Shown: positions 32,679 to 44,400 of the stretch, piece after piece
Layout of the letters: each line of letters opens with the position of its first letter
Position numbering within the stretch: the stretch's first letter is position 1
Assembly (NCBI GenBank): GCA_027946555.1
Contig: JAPEVC010000125.1
Span: forward strand, 41,627 to 105,626
Direction of reading: 5' to 3'
From: Gnomoniopsis sp. IMI 355080
Taxonomy: Eukaryota > Ascomycota > Sordariomycetes > Diaporthales > Gnomoniaceae
DNA length: 64,000 nt
The notes under the pieces: model-generated
The model's database searches: none
What the model was told of the DNA's origin: nothing
The model's input: only the letters and a program-made list of their open reading frames with translations
Program-made: the position numbers and the translations under genes

Positions 32679-33724
32679 ATGGTCTGAATTTGAGTTGGAT
32701 AAGAGGGTGGGGATGAGAGTCTAAGTGTTAGTTTGATTGAATAGATGCGTGGCTAGATCTGGAGATGCCTTGGGCCAGGCCAGTGCTTCGTGGTGGTCGT
32801 CAGGTATTCTATAGATGGTAAGATTTTGCGACGGAGACATGGAGACATGTACACTACAATCTGTGCATGTTGAATATAAAACAAAGCATAAAGGCAATTG
32901 ACTCTCCATGCGTTGAAACACTTCCTCTGTCCAAACTTCCATCTCTCTCTATTATTCTTTTTGACCTACCTCCCAAGGGGGGGGGGGGCCCACTGAAACC
33001 CCAACCCTGGCCATACCAACACCCACGCTGTAAGACGAGTCCCGCCCGTGCGCCCGCACCGCCGCAAGATTGGCATCAATCACTTCCTCTGGTCCGGAAT
33101 GCAGGGAAAATAGACAAGAACGTACTCCGTACCTCTTGACCCCTCTTAACACCAGGCCTTTCTCAAATTGTCAAAGCTCCAAAAGTCTGTCAGGACAGAA
33201 GAAGCTGCCGTTGGAGCCAGCAGGCGGCATCTCAACTACTAATTGAAGGTAAGAGCACGCACTTTTTTCCCATGTCCGCACTTTTTCCGGCTGCTCCGTG
33301 CGTCACGGGCCCGAGAGCCCGGGACGGCATTCTCCCTTTCCATTGGTGTGGCATCGATCGCTTCTTCTAGATCTCTCGCAGCCGCTCCCGAGCCCAGATC
33401 CTCCGCTTGACACACCCGCCGAGACCCAGCCTTTTGTTCCCGAGGTAATGTGGGATGGTGTGGCATGGCCCGAGTCTGTTCCATTCGATTCGAACTAAGA
33501 CACTCTCCGGTGGTACCAGTCCTTTTGCCCGAGGTTGTAAATATGACTCGGAGCATCAATATAAACAAGCCATGCTGTTTCTTCTCCTCTCCACGATGAA
33601 TTATTGCTGGTCATCAGAGGGCTGGACTACTTCCCCATGGCCCGGGCATCTGTTCCACTGTCTGGAGTGACACTGCGTGCGATTCAAGATCTGTAGCACC
33701 TTCAAGTCTGTACGCTGACTCACC
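32679..33724. other. intergenic
   Basis: About 1 kb with no supported gene. It holds an 11-base G run followed by CCC near 32980, and CT-rich sequence near the next start. The PPCS 5' UTR is expected here. Confidence 0.55.
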
Positions 33725-35168
33725 ATGGCGTACTCACAGCCAACCAAGGCCAGCAACTCACCTCAAACCCATCTGACGGCATCTTCAAGCCTGTCACTCT
33801 CCTTCAACCTCACATCCTCGTTCTCGCCACCCACATCGCCGGCCTCCTCCATTTTCTCATCGTCCTCATCTTCCGGCCGGAGCAGTATCAGCAGCATGGC
33901 CTCCACAGTAGAGCCCGTCCCTGCGGCCGTTGAGGATCAATACTTCAGCTCCAACCCACCGCCCAAGGCACTCTCTCAGCACATTACTCAAGCCCAAGAG
34001 TTTATCAATTTTCACGCTGCCGCAAAACGCAGAGTCGTCCTCATCACATCGGGTGGAACCACCGTGCCGTTGGAGAAGCAAACCGTCCGCTTCATCGACA
34101 ACTTCTCTGCCGGAACCCGTGGTGCCACCTCGGCCGAATATTTCCTCGAGTCCGGATATGCAGTCATCTTTCTTCACAGGCAATTTAGTCTGCTCCCTTA
34201 TAGCAGGCACTACAGCCATGCAACGGACTGTTTCTTGGACTTCCTTCATGAGGGTCCTGACGGCAGTGTGGTGGCCAAGCCCGAGTTCAGCGAGAAGATG
34301 CTATCCGTCTTGCGGAAGTACCAAACAGCACGGAGCAAGAACATGTTATTGACAGTTCCCTTTGTGACTATTGGTGACTATCTGCACGAGTTGCGCGCCA
34401 TCGCGAGGCTCATGCACAGTTTGGGCCCAGACGGACTGCTGTACCTTGCCGCGGCTGCAAGTGACTTCTTCCTGCCACAAGACCGCATGGCAGAGCACAA
34501 GATTCAGAGCACAGATGCTGCAGACAAGATCAAGAAGAAGAAGTCGAGTCCTGAGCTCAAGCCTACTACTGCTGGTGCTGATGAAGAGTTTGACAACTTT
34601 GACTCGAGTCCCCAGGTACCACGTAGTAAGCGGCTGATAGTGGATTTGGATCCCGTGCCCAAATTTTTGAAAAATTTGGTTGATGGGTGGGCGCCCCAAT
34701 GCATGATTGTGTCTTTCAAGCTCGAGACGGATCCAGGTGAGTCCCCCGAGAACTAAGTACTGGAGCTACATATCTGGCGAAAACAGCTGCTGACAAGTCC
34801 ACCTAGAAATTCTTGTCCACAAAGCCAAGACCGCCCTCGACCGCTACAGCCACAACCTCGTCATTGGCAACTTGCTGTCCACACGCAAGTGGGAGGTCGT
34901 GTTTGTAGCGCCCGGCAGGCCCGACAAGTGGATCCGCATTCCCAATCCCGTCTCTGCGAAGTCAGGCCACAAGAGGTCACTGAGTGAGATGGAAGAGCGC
35001 AAGACGGTGGAGGCCGTGCAGGAGGATCGGCCAATGGACCCCAGCTTGCTGCCAGAGGGCGATCCCGACGTGGAGATTGAGAGCCTCATCATACCGGCTT
35101 TGCAGGAGGCGCATACAAGCCACATCCAGGAAGCGAAAGCCAAGGCTACTGAAAATGGCAAGGCCTAG
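33725..35168 (+). CDS. cab2: phosphopantothenate-cysteine ligase (PPCS; yeast Cab2)
   Basis: Predicted 457-aa enzyme that joins cysteine to 4'-phosphopantothenate, the second step from pantothenate to coenzyme A; cytosolic. Exons are 33725-34736 and 34807-35168. Core motifs: VVLITSGGTTVPLEKQTVRF, then IDNFSAGTRGATSAEYFLESG (nucleotide-binding DNFS/G-x-R-G), VIFLHRQFSLLPYSR, YLAAAASDFFLP, LIVDLDPVPKFLKNL, and MIVSFKLETDPEILVHKAK across the splice site, then NLVIGNLLSTRKWEVVFV. The first about 58 residues are Ser/Thr/Pro-rich and absent from yeast Cab2. A start at the Met at 33899 would give about 399 aa, closer to the usual length. The C-terminal tail is charged. Intact and single-copy in the window. 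Confidence 0.92.
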
Positions 35169-35411
35169 TGGGCGTTGATGAGTTGCAATTGGCGTTCTGT
35201 GGGGTTTAGACGACGGTATACACGGCAGATCCAGCCTCCCATCACAGGTGATACAGACCAGTACCCATATATACGTCTTGTCGAGCTCTACCTAGGTATA
35301 TATGAAGAGCACACAAGTGATCCAAAACGTAATACAAGGACCAGCGCAAGGAAATATCAATGCGCCACCCACTTCCTTAAAAAACGTCTCTCTCATAGCT
35401 CCTGAACATGC

Positions 35412-36803
35412 TCACCACTCCATTCCTCCCTCGGACCCTATCACAGAACAGAATCCCAATTTGTCAACCTCAGACCTCTCAAGGGCACTACAAATCGCCT
35501 CCGCTTCTAAATCGACATCCGCACGGCCTGCGACCCTTGCCATGGCGTTGACCTTTTTCCCTGCTACTTTCTCCATGGCCTCGTGGTGGTATATATGGCG
35601 ATTGAATTTGTCCAGTCTCTCACGGATGGCGCTCTGTCGAAAATCAAGATTGGTGTTTGTCGTCCTATGCTGCCGTAGTATACCAAGGGCAGTTTGAACT
35701 TGCTGGTTCACCCGGTTTTGAAGGATTCTTGATCGCTCCCGAGACAGCTTGGGAATGCCGCTGTGTCGCGGGATCACAGTGATTTTGATGATAGTCTTCC
35801 TGCCATCCGCTGGGAGCGCAGAGACTAGGAGGTGGTAGTCATCTTCGACGTCGCAGATGAATGATGCATCATCCACGTACTGGAGTGGTGTGGACGAGGC
35901 ATTGAATATGTAGCTCAAGCACCTTCTCGCCCAAGAGATTCCTGAAAGTGCCGCAGAGTCGACAAACCAGGGCAGAAGGCCTAGGAGACCTTTAGTCTCA
36001 TGATATGTGCGCAAAACCACAAAAATAGGAACTCACTCGCAAGCCTCCAGTCAATGGAAACTTCCATTCCCCATTCTTCGGCCCGACCAAAATCCAAACT
36101 TCGCAGCCTTGACGGTGAGACGTCGCTCCACGGGAAAGCATCCGCCAAGTTCGTCGCGAAGTTGATAAATATGAACCCGGCCGTGTCGACTCTGAGGTGA
36201 ATTTCAAAGAGTCCATTCTTGCTCATATCAAGTACCGCCGGGTCATCTGTCGGGAAACAGGGCGCCTTTAGCAAATTTCCAGCCGTGTTGTAAGTCCACC
36301 CATGATACTTGCAGAAGAGCCGTAAGGACCGTCCAGCAGGCTTCCGAACCACTGTGTAGGCTCTGTGCCTGCAAACGTTATGGAAGGCTCGCAGCTTGCC
36401 GTCCTCGCCTCGGATTATCACGAATGGTATCTCGGCAACTGTCAGGCTGCGATACTCGCCGGCCTTGGTCCATTGAGACTCGTGCCCGACCATCAACCAA
36501 CGCTATAGGTCTGAATCAGTACGTTAATTTGGAGGGCTACCCACAAACGATACTTGCCTTGTGTAGGATCGCGCGCTTTTGTAATTCGTAAGGCACCTTT
36601 TCCAGGAGCAAATGTCTGGTATCTCCCTTCTCCGCAGCGTCGACTCCAGTCGCTGTTCTGGAACCCAGGTGCCAGGCTTTCTTCGTTGCTGACAAGAACG
36701 GAGGAAGAACTTTGAATAATACCAAAACTATTGTCGCGACTCCAATCAAGAATTGCAGGTAGCGTGCGGTCCCATTGGGACTCTTCTCCAAGTAGCTCAG
36801 CAT
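35412..36803 (-). CDS. membrane-anchored Rieske [2Fe-2S] protein without a mononuclear-iron motif
   Basis: Predicted 429-aa protein. Exons are 36803-36558, 36502-36037 and 35989-35412. The first intron has a GC donor (GCAAGT); a GT alternative does not keep frame. Residues about 15-38 form one TM helix. The Rieske domain is complete: C126-x-H128 (NVCRHRAY) and C146-x2-H149 (FCKYHGW), followed by NGLFEIHLRVDTAGFIFINF. The start of the catalytic domain (WGMEVSIDWRLAS) is present. Ring-hydroxylating and choline-monooxygenase-type enzymes then have NWKxxxDxxxECxHCxxxHP, but here it joins LLGLLPWFVDSAALSGI. No E/D-x2-H-x4-H motif exists downstream. The last about 190 residues (ICDVEDDYHLLVSALPADGR, then a basic helical tail) are not recognised. 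It may pass electrons to a partner, or be a decayed oxygenase. It is divergent from a gene with the opposite defect. Confidence 0.8.
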
Positions 36804-37489
36804 CGAGCCCGGCGGTCAGTCACAGCAACAACTCTCGGCGTAGAGATCCTTGACGTGTAAAGAAGTGAAGTCAGAACATTTGTATCCTGTTTCGATAGGG
36901 AACAACATATGTTATTTCAACTTAACTACTCTTGATTCAGGGTGCCATGTGTTCAAGCTATGAAGGTAAGAGCAATATCTACCGACATGAGCGTGGAACA
37001 GGGAATATCTCTATCTGCATGATACCGCAATGTCACACAACTATCTCCAAGATCTTGTAGTTCTTTGTCTACGTGTAGTCCCCTCAACGGATGTGGTCAG
37101 ACACCGGGTCCCTAATCTCGATGGCCATATGCATGACATGAAACGTTACCAATGCTCTCCGCATCGTGAGCTGGAGCAACGTCGACCACGCAAACAAGCA
37201 CTAGCGCTACCATCCAACTCAACAGTAAAGACGCCGATGTCGGTGGTTCCAGTCGTGTGCTATATGAATGCAGTATCTCTACCTGTTGTCAAGAGTGTTG
37301 GTAACGTGATTTGTTTATGACCGAGAGAAACGTGACCCTGAAGCGTCGATATTGAATCTACATATCTACGCCCTGCTACAAGAGCCTTTACGGTCAAGGA
37401 TGTTGTCCGGCGGGATTACGTCAATACTACATACACTTCATTGAGCTTCTCGAAATCCGACCACTACTACGGAAAACCACACGTCAGAT
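36804..37489. promoter_or_regulatory. shared divergent promoter region of the Rieske-like pair
   Basis: 686 bases separate the two start codons, so the pair may be co-regulated. No clear TATA box, symmetrical regulator site or coding exon was identified. Confidence 0.5.
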
Positions 37490-38629
37490 ATGGCTAAGAC
37501 GCTCCCAGCATCGTGGTACTGCTCCAAGCCTCTGCATGAGCTTGAACGGCAAGCTGTCTTTTCGAGAGTGTGTATCAACATTATGAGCGAATGAAGGCAG
37601 CCATATAGAATTAACTTATATGAAACTAGGCCTGGTATCTTCTTGGTCCTGTCACTCGTTTTCAAGAACAGCCTGAATCGCAAGTCGGATATGAAATCGC
37701 CGGAACAAGACTTTTGGTCGAGAACTCAGAGGGTGAATTCAAGGTCTCGAGACAGCCAGATGTACGCCAGTGACCCTAATTGGATTCTCAAGATCTTTGA
37801 GCTCATGGATGGACAGTTTCAAGTCGTACCGCATAAATTGACGTCGAGTGGTCTACTATTTGCGGCTCTGTCACCGGAAGCTCCACCATTTGAGGAATAC
37901 TTCCCAGGACTGGTTGCTCTCTTGGATCGCGTTGACTTCACCAGACTTCCCTTCAAGCGGTCATTGTCCTACGAGGGGCATTTCAACTGGAAGACAATGT
38001 AAGACTGGGAACGGTCTTGCATTTATACTGTGGTTGACGCCGTTGCTGACCAGCTGTTGTTACCAGGGTCGACGGATACCAGGAATGCCTCGTAAGTAAT
38101 AACAACTGACAGAATGCGTACTTTGGGCGCTTCAGAATACTAATACGTACCTGACTAGCATTGCCAATACACACACCGTTCATTCTCTCAATATTACCCG
38201 CCGACGTCCTATAGTGTCAGCAACCACGGAAACTACTCACGCCATATCGCAGATCCAGCTAAGCCAGACGACGGTTTGTTCTTGTACTTTTTCCCAATCT
38301 GCACACTGAACGTCTACGGTGGCGGCATGACTTGTTTCAGGGTCTGCCCTACTGAAGATCCTGGCATCACGAGGATGGAATTTGATTACTACCATGAAGA
38401 AGACAGTAACTCGGAGGCTTTTGATAATTATTTCAAGTTTGTCAGGACAGTTGCGTTGGAGGACTATGAACTATGCGAGAAGGCTCAAATGAACCTCGAA
38501 AAGGGCGTTTACAGCCAAGGAATCCTCAACAGGGAAAAGGAATCGGGAGTAATACACTATCAACAACTTGTGAGACAACAGGTTGTAGACATGTTCCAGC
38601 AGCGCCAGGCTAGCTCAACAACTGTCTGA
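37490..38629 (+). CDS. Rieske-oxygenase-like protein with intact mononuclear-iron site but no [2Fe-2S] ligands
   Basis: Predicted 295-aa protein of the choline/carnitine-monooxygenase-like group. Exons are 37490-37567, 37630-37761, 37817-37998, 38067-38091 (25 nt) and 38159-38629. The N-terminus is the family opening (LPASWYCSKPLHELERQAVF, AWYLLGPVTRFQ, VGYEIAGTRLLVENSEGEFK). The segment that should hold CxH...CxxH is absent: VSRQPD runs directly into FQVVPHKLTSSGLLFAALS. The catalytic domain is complete: FNWKTMVDGYQECLHCQYTH gives the E137-x2-H140-x4-H145 motif, with Glu at the bridging position as in CntA-type enzymes. Then come GLFLYFFPICTLNVYGGG, RVCPTEDPG and ALEDYELCEKAQ, the last supplying the expected Asp ligand. 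The 55-nt second intron is the least certain (donor GTACGC). It may receive electrons from a separate Rieske protein, or be non-catalytic. Confidence 0.82.
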
Positions 38630-39024
38630 CTTGGTTTATTGTTATAATTGGGGCTTATACAGCTCCATTGGTTTATTTGGTCTGTAAGTGGGCTGTCAGC
38701 CTATACAATTATACCAATATTCTGGTAATTGCATGTTGACCGGTAACAGACCTGCAGCATTGCCGCCCATGTACTCTGCTGCGTGCTCCAGTCTTTGTCC
38801 CGGTGATTGAACAAATGCGTCGTCTGTTTCTTTGTTCACGACTGTTCTCCAGGGCTGCTTGTCAACTTAGCAGCCGGAAAGAGCAATCTGAATTTCTTTG
38901 ACATACATCGGGATAAGTACCCAGGTAGGTGAATTTGTGAGAGCGATGCAATACAATCGTTCGCTCTGATCCACCTCTTCTCCCTTGGAAATTTAGCTCA
39001 TCGCTGCGTAATATAAAGATCAAC
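38630..39024. other. intergenic
   Basis: About 395 AT-rich bases. No feature was recognised. Confidence 0.6.
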
Positions 39025-41081
39025 ATGACTTCACAAACTCCAAACCCCCTTCAATTGCAAGTCCCAGTCTACCCTAACCGGGTTGATCAGGACCTTCCAA
39101 CCTCTAGGGAATTACCTTTCGACTTTACTGAATATCAAGATCTCGCAATATTGCTTCAAATTCCACGGTTCAACAGCGACGATGGATGGATCAAAGACAC
39201 CACCAGGGCAGATGACAATTTCCGCCCCTTCGTACACTCCCCGCCAAACTCATGTTATCGCAATGCCGCGCTTGTGGCGCTGATGAACCTTCCGCCTTTT
39301 ATGAATTTCCTTCGAAAAGGTCAGTTTTCTTTCTTCTCTGACTATATAACTTCACTTGGTTGTCAGCAGGGAGAGCGTTCAATTCTGATACTGGACGACC
39401 TCGATTCTCCCTTTCCCTGAACTACCTATGTACAATTCGAAGAACCTTCGCACTACTTGTCTACGTTCTGTTAACGCTTTCACAATGAAGTCTCGAACAC
39501 TCCACATGACGACAATGCAATCTTACTTCCCCTCACGAAACTGGCTGTTGCGTTACGGGATCCAAGTCCTGAGCAGAATCTCAACCGCTATGAAACACTG
39601 AAGAACCTGATGGAAGTCTTCTGGAATCACCTCAGAAGACCTGCTGTGCCATCCGATCCGGGCATCCACCCTATGGATGGATGGGGCGCTGGTGGGGCCA
39701 GTTCTGATATGGATGATCCTAGCCAGTTCATATTCTATCTATTCGATCGTATAGCTTCGTACGATCTGTCTCAGTATCAAGTTGACCCGGCCAGTGGGTG
39801 AGTGCCCAAAAGGTTTGCATGACTTTTCGTTATGTGCTAACAACGTTGCGCAGTATCAGCATGATTGACATGTTCAAACGACTGTTCCGAACTGACCTAA
39901 TTGCTCGCACCCCATTCCGCTGCCAATGTGGCAACTTGAAACGGAGACTGCGTGTGTTCCGGAAGGGATACGTGATGGAGATGAACCTCCAGACTCCAAG
40001 GCGATTAGAGGAACTTATATCGGAAAGCTTTTGGGATGAAATTCGTACCAAGGAAACGCCGTCGTGTTTGGTATGCGGCGCTCTCGCATCAGCAAAAGCC
40101 GAGTATTACAAATTCGCGTACCTGCCGGAAGTCTTGATCTTCTCAACAAGCTACGTTCGTGATAATGGCACTGGTGTTCCCGGATCGGCATGGACAAACA
40201 ATCCTGCGGCTCGACTTATGTACCCGGAGACTCTGGATATGTCCAACTTGCGCGACGATCCCGATGGGCGTGATGCGGATCGAAACTGCCTGTACAGGCT
40301 ACAGTCCATCGTCGTTTCTCCCAACCAAGCAACGCCCATGTGGGTGAGCGGCGGAGCCTTCAAAGGCGTGCACTTCAAAGCATACGTTCGACGAGACGAC
40401 ACGGCCTGGACGCTGCTTGACGATCTTACGCAGAGCGCTAGCCAAGTCGATATCAATGAAATCAGGAGGGACACTTTTAGGCCGAGACTGCTCATGTATG
40501 TCCGAGTGCATCCACCAGAGAAGGAGCTGCAGGACCCTGGCCGGAAAGACAAGAACACCGGCCTTGACGACCGCCGCGCAGGTAAATACTTCCCACCTGA
40601 GACTGGTCGGCCTAACTTTTCGGGTGTTGATATGAGACATTTCACTAAGAACAAGGTATCTGCAGATGAACCTTCAGAAATTGAACCCGCGAAAGCGAAG
40701 GCGGCTCCAACAGTAGTCGAGCTGCCAGAGAGTGAACGGAACCGCACCACGACGCCCGCAAACCCGACCTCGAATGAAGCACAGACAGAGGTCAAGCCAC
40801 AGGCAGGAAAACGGCAGAGACAGCCACCCAAAATGACTGGCATACTGCCAGCAGACGAGGCGCTGTTTGGTCCACTCGAGTGTGACCAGAACTTGTACCC
40901 TCCCAGCAAGGACCTGCCTCCCGGCCGACTTATGAGAATTGTCCATGCTGCAGGAAGACGGAGGGCGAGGTCAGGTCAAGGGCTAAGGAGGTCTCTTGGA
41001 GGGGTGCGACGCTCGGCCAGGATGCCGCTTGCTACACGGCTAGCGATGTCCACGACCACCGCCGCGCGGCAATCCAGATAA
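39025..41081 (+). CDS. ubiquitin carboxyl-terminal hydrolase-like (USP/UBP fold) protein
   Basis: Predicted 629-aa protein. Exons are 39025-39319, 39370-39429, 39491-39797 and 39854-41081. The Cys box is SPPNSCYRNAALVALMNLPPF, with putative nucleophile C77. A finger-like zinc site is suggested by C244-x-C246 and C291-x2-C294 (FRCQCG, SCLVCG). The His box is GVHFKAYVRRDDTAWTLLDD, with H393 and the usual AYVR...W...DD pattern. These three elements in order and spacing are the USP signature, though the Cys box lacks the usual Gly-Leu start and the body is diverged. The last about 180 residues are disordered, Lys/Arg/Pro-rich and end in an Arg-rich tail. It probably removes ubiquitin or a ubiquitin-like modifier, but the target is unknown. 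The small second exon (60 nt) is the weakest part of the model. Confidence 0.72.
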
Positions 41082-41442
41082 AGATGGGGTTTCTGCATGT
41101 TGGATCTCGTCGAACCAAGTAACACAAATGGGGAAATAAAGAACGGACGCTTGAATCATACGGAACCATATGAAGAGAATTGGAGCCGCCGGGCAGCATT
41201 TTGAATCTGTGGGTTGAATCTGTGGGGACGTCGTTCCTCAGTTGTATACAATTAGCCATCCCATGAAGCAAAATTCTATCGCTTATTCATGACTGTAATA
41301 TGATTTCAAGGTTTTAATCGCTAGCTAAGTCGCCTAGAAACAGACACTCGGACGTGGGTAGATTTCCACTTGTACATAAAGCACATGTCTGTTCAATAGA
41401 ATCATATCAACTTGTCCAGATTCATCGGCATGTGCTGCCGCC
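41082..41442. other. intergenic, convergent 3' flanks
   Basis: About 360 bases between two convergent genes. No feature was recognised. Confidence 0.6.
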
Positions 41443-44400
41443 TTATCTCTCCTCAGTACCTAAACGACTGACCATCCGCGACCCTACTAATGAAGACATC
41501 CCTACTGAACCACTCCCGAGATCTCGCAACAGATTTGCCAGGCTCTCCACCAGCGGTGGCAAAGGCTCAGATTTGACCGGGAAATTCTCCCTGAATATAT
41601 CACGCGCAATAGCCAGCACCGCAGCTGAGTTCGAGATAGGTTCTGTCTCTCCGCCTAGGGTCGTTAAAGCAGGAAGACCTCGATCGAACTGTTGAAAGGC
41701 CTTCGTCTCCATTGACTCCTCGCCGTCGAGGAGTATAAGCTTGGCAGGCCCTTTGGATGATGAGGGCTGCTGCCCTCCACCAGCACCAGCACATGCGTCG
41801 TCGGGCTGGAGAAAGGCATGATCTTGATCCTCAGATTGAGCCGGACCGTTTAAGAGCCCGTAGACCCAAAGGGTGAGACTGGCCAGGTAAACTGCGATGG
41901 CATTGAATCGCCGTAGATTCGCGGGCGGGAGCCGTCTAGCATGCGAAAATACTTGGCCGGCGTGCCAGATAGCGTATCGTGCCTCGGGAGTGTGCACCCA
42001 ATTTTCCTCCAGCGAGGTGCCCGCACGACGGGCCTCGTCCTCTCCGGCTTTGCCTGCAAAACTCTGCAACTCATCCGGTGCCACATGCAGAATCATTAGA
42101 CACAACTCGAGTGCCAGAGAAAGTTCGGCGCTATGCTTGCGGCTGTTGGATGTATGTATGATGGTTGAGAAAGTGCTCAGCGAGTGGTACAGCTCTTGGT
42201 GCTGAGACCTGAGCCACAAACGATGCGTATTGTTGTTGCCGTTGGCAGTGGCGTAAAAATGCGTCGTCTCCCGATACGCAGCCACTTGGCCCCAGTAACC
42301 GTATATGAGCACGCCATAACAAAGCTCCAAATCTACAAGTTCCTGGAAATCTTCAAGGATGTTGACATTATGCATCATCTCCGTCAATCGTGGCATCGGT
42401 CTCGCAAGACTTTTCTTAGAAAGGTAGATCTGCCTCCAAGCTTCTGCGTTGGGAGCACGCCACAGGTCGTTTGAGGCAGGCAAGCTGAACACGAGCTCGG
42501 TACAGGAAAGCAACGGATTCGTCTGGACGCTGATTGATGTCTGTGCATCGTGAATAAAGAATTGGAGCAAAAGGCTATAACCATACTTGTTAGACTCTGA
42601 GATTTCTGTATTCTCTTCAAGGAACACTTACCGCTTCCAAGATTCTCTGGACACAAAATTCCGCCACTTGGTTTCAACAGACTCTGAGGAGTCGGAAGGG
42701 AGTGGAATGGTGGAGGGAGAGTCAAGGGGCACTGAGAACATTCCGGCTCGACGAAGCATCTGGAAAATTTTATTAGCCCGATGGAATCAGAAGCTTGGAA
42801 TGAAAACAATGACTGACCGTCAAATGTGGTTGGAGGAAGCTTTCCGCGATTTCCATTTTTCTTTTAAAGCCGCACCACTTTGCTGTCTCCAACATCATTA
42901 GGCTGGCTTGCAGAACATTCAGATTTCTTGTAGATGCGTTTCGCGCCTCGTACTGCAGTCAAATTGTCAACATTATGATGCAACACCTTGAAGATAGAAG
43001 GTTTTCCTACGCCTAGTGCGCAAGATCGAGCATACGTACCTCGTCAGTTAATGCCAGTCTGACAATTTCATGTAACGCCAGGCCAAATCTCCATACAGTG
43101 GGGACAGAGATCAGTGTTGATCCACTCGAAATAATCGCAGCAAGAAGTTCTGGCATGGCTGTCTCTAGGTCCAAGGACGGCGTGTGGATCCAGCTATTCA
43201 TCTGCTGCTCATCCTGTACAAAATGGGCATGCAAGAGGAAATTCAGTAGTTCAAGTGTCGGAAACGATGGCACCTTCCTGACGTCCTTGTTCTGAGCCAG
43301 CACCAAGGAAAAGATCCGATCTCTTTGCTGCACGTTCAACGTCATCTTTCGAGAATGCTTGAGCATCATCTTGTCAAACGCCGGGGATTGAGACAGAGCT
43401 TGCTCGTCGAGAGCCAGGCCCTCCTTCTGCCGGTGCACGTAATCCTCTTGCTTGTTGGGCTCCCAGAGCCAAGGCGAGTAACGTTTGAAGGCAGCGTGCC
43501 CCAGGGAAGGATTGCGAAACGCGCGCCTCGGTTGGCTGCTCGTTGTTGAAAGGTTATTGTAATCAGAAGCCTGAGGACTGGGATCCTGAATTCCGAGCTG
43601 TGGAATCGAAAAGTTCTCAATGTCCAAGTCCCATGACGTCTCCAAGTCGATATCTTGAAATAAGTTCTGCATGGGGGTAAAGTAGGGTAGACCGCCCAGA
43701 ATGGGATCTATCAACCCGTTCTCGGTTCCCAGGATCTCTGGGATGAATGTTGGTGTCTGGAGGCCTTCACTCAAAAACATTGGAGCAGCCGTGACACGAT
43801 TGTCCATGGTCGGCGTTAGGCTGGGAGCAGCGGAGATTGAGCGTTCTTGGTGGCAGTCAAAATCAGTTGAAAGGCCGTCATGGATTGGATCCAATGGACA
43901 CTTACCATCCTGAAATGTGAATTTCTTGTTCGACTGGGCTCGTGCAGGATTCTTGCAGACCAGCTTCTTGGTTTCACACCGCCCACACGGCCTCTGGTCA
44001 TCACACTTCGTTTTCGCGGTAACACAAGCTTCGCATGCTTGCGTTGCTCGATCGCTTCTCTTGATGAATGGCCTTGACTTCCCGTCGTCTCGATCGTGAG
44101 TAGCTCCATGGCGAGTCAACAAGTCTCTGTACATACTTTGGTATTAGCCGAGTGTGGGGTCCTGGAGAGTGTCTTAAATAGGTCGCTCTTGTAAATGACA
44201 CTACAGAGAATTGTCTTACGCCCTGTTAAATCCTTTGTTGCATCTGGCGCATTGGTAAGGTCTTGCATTCTCGTGCGATCTAAGGTGACGCGTAAGATGG
44301 TCTGCTCGCTCATACACACGCTGGCATATATGGCAGATGTAGCTAGACGAAGATGATGATGAAGCGTCTGATCGCTTGGCTTTCTTGGACGGGGGTGGAT

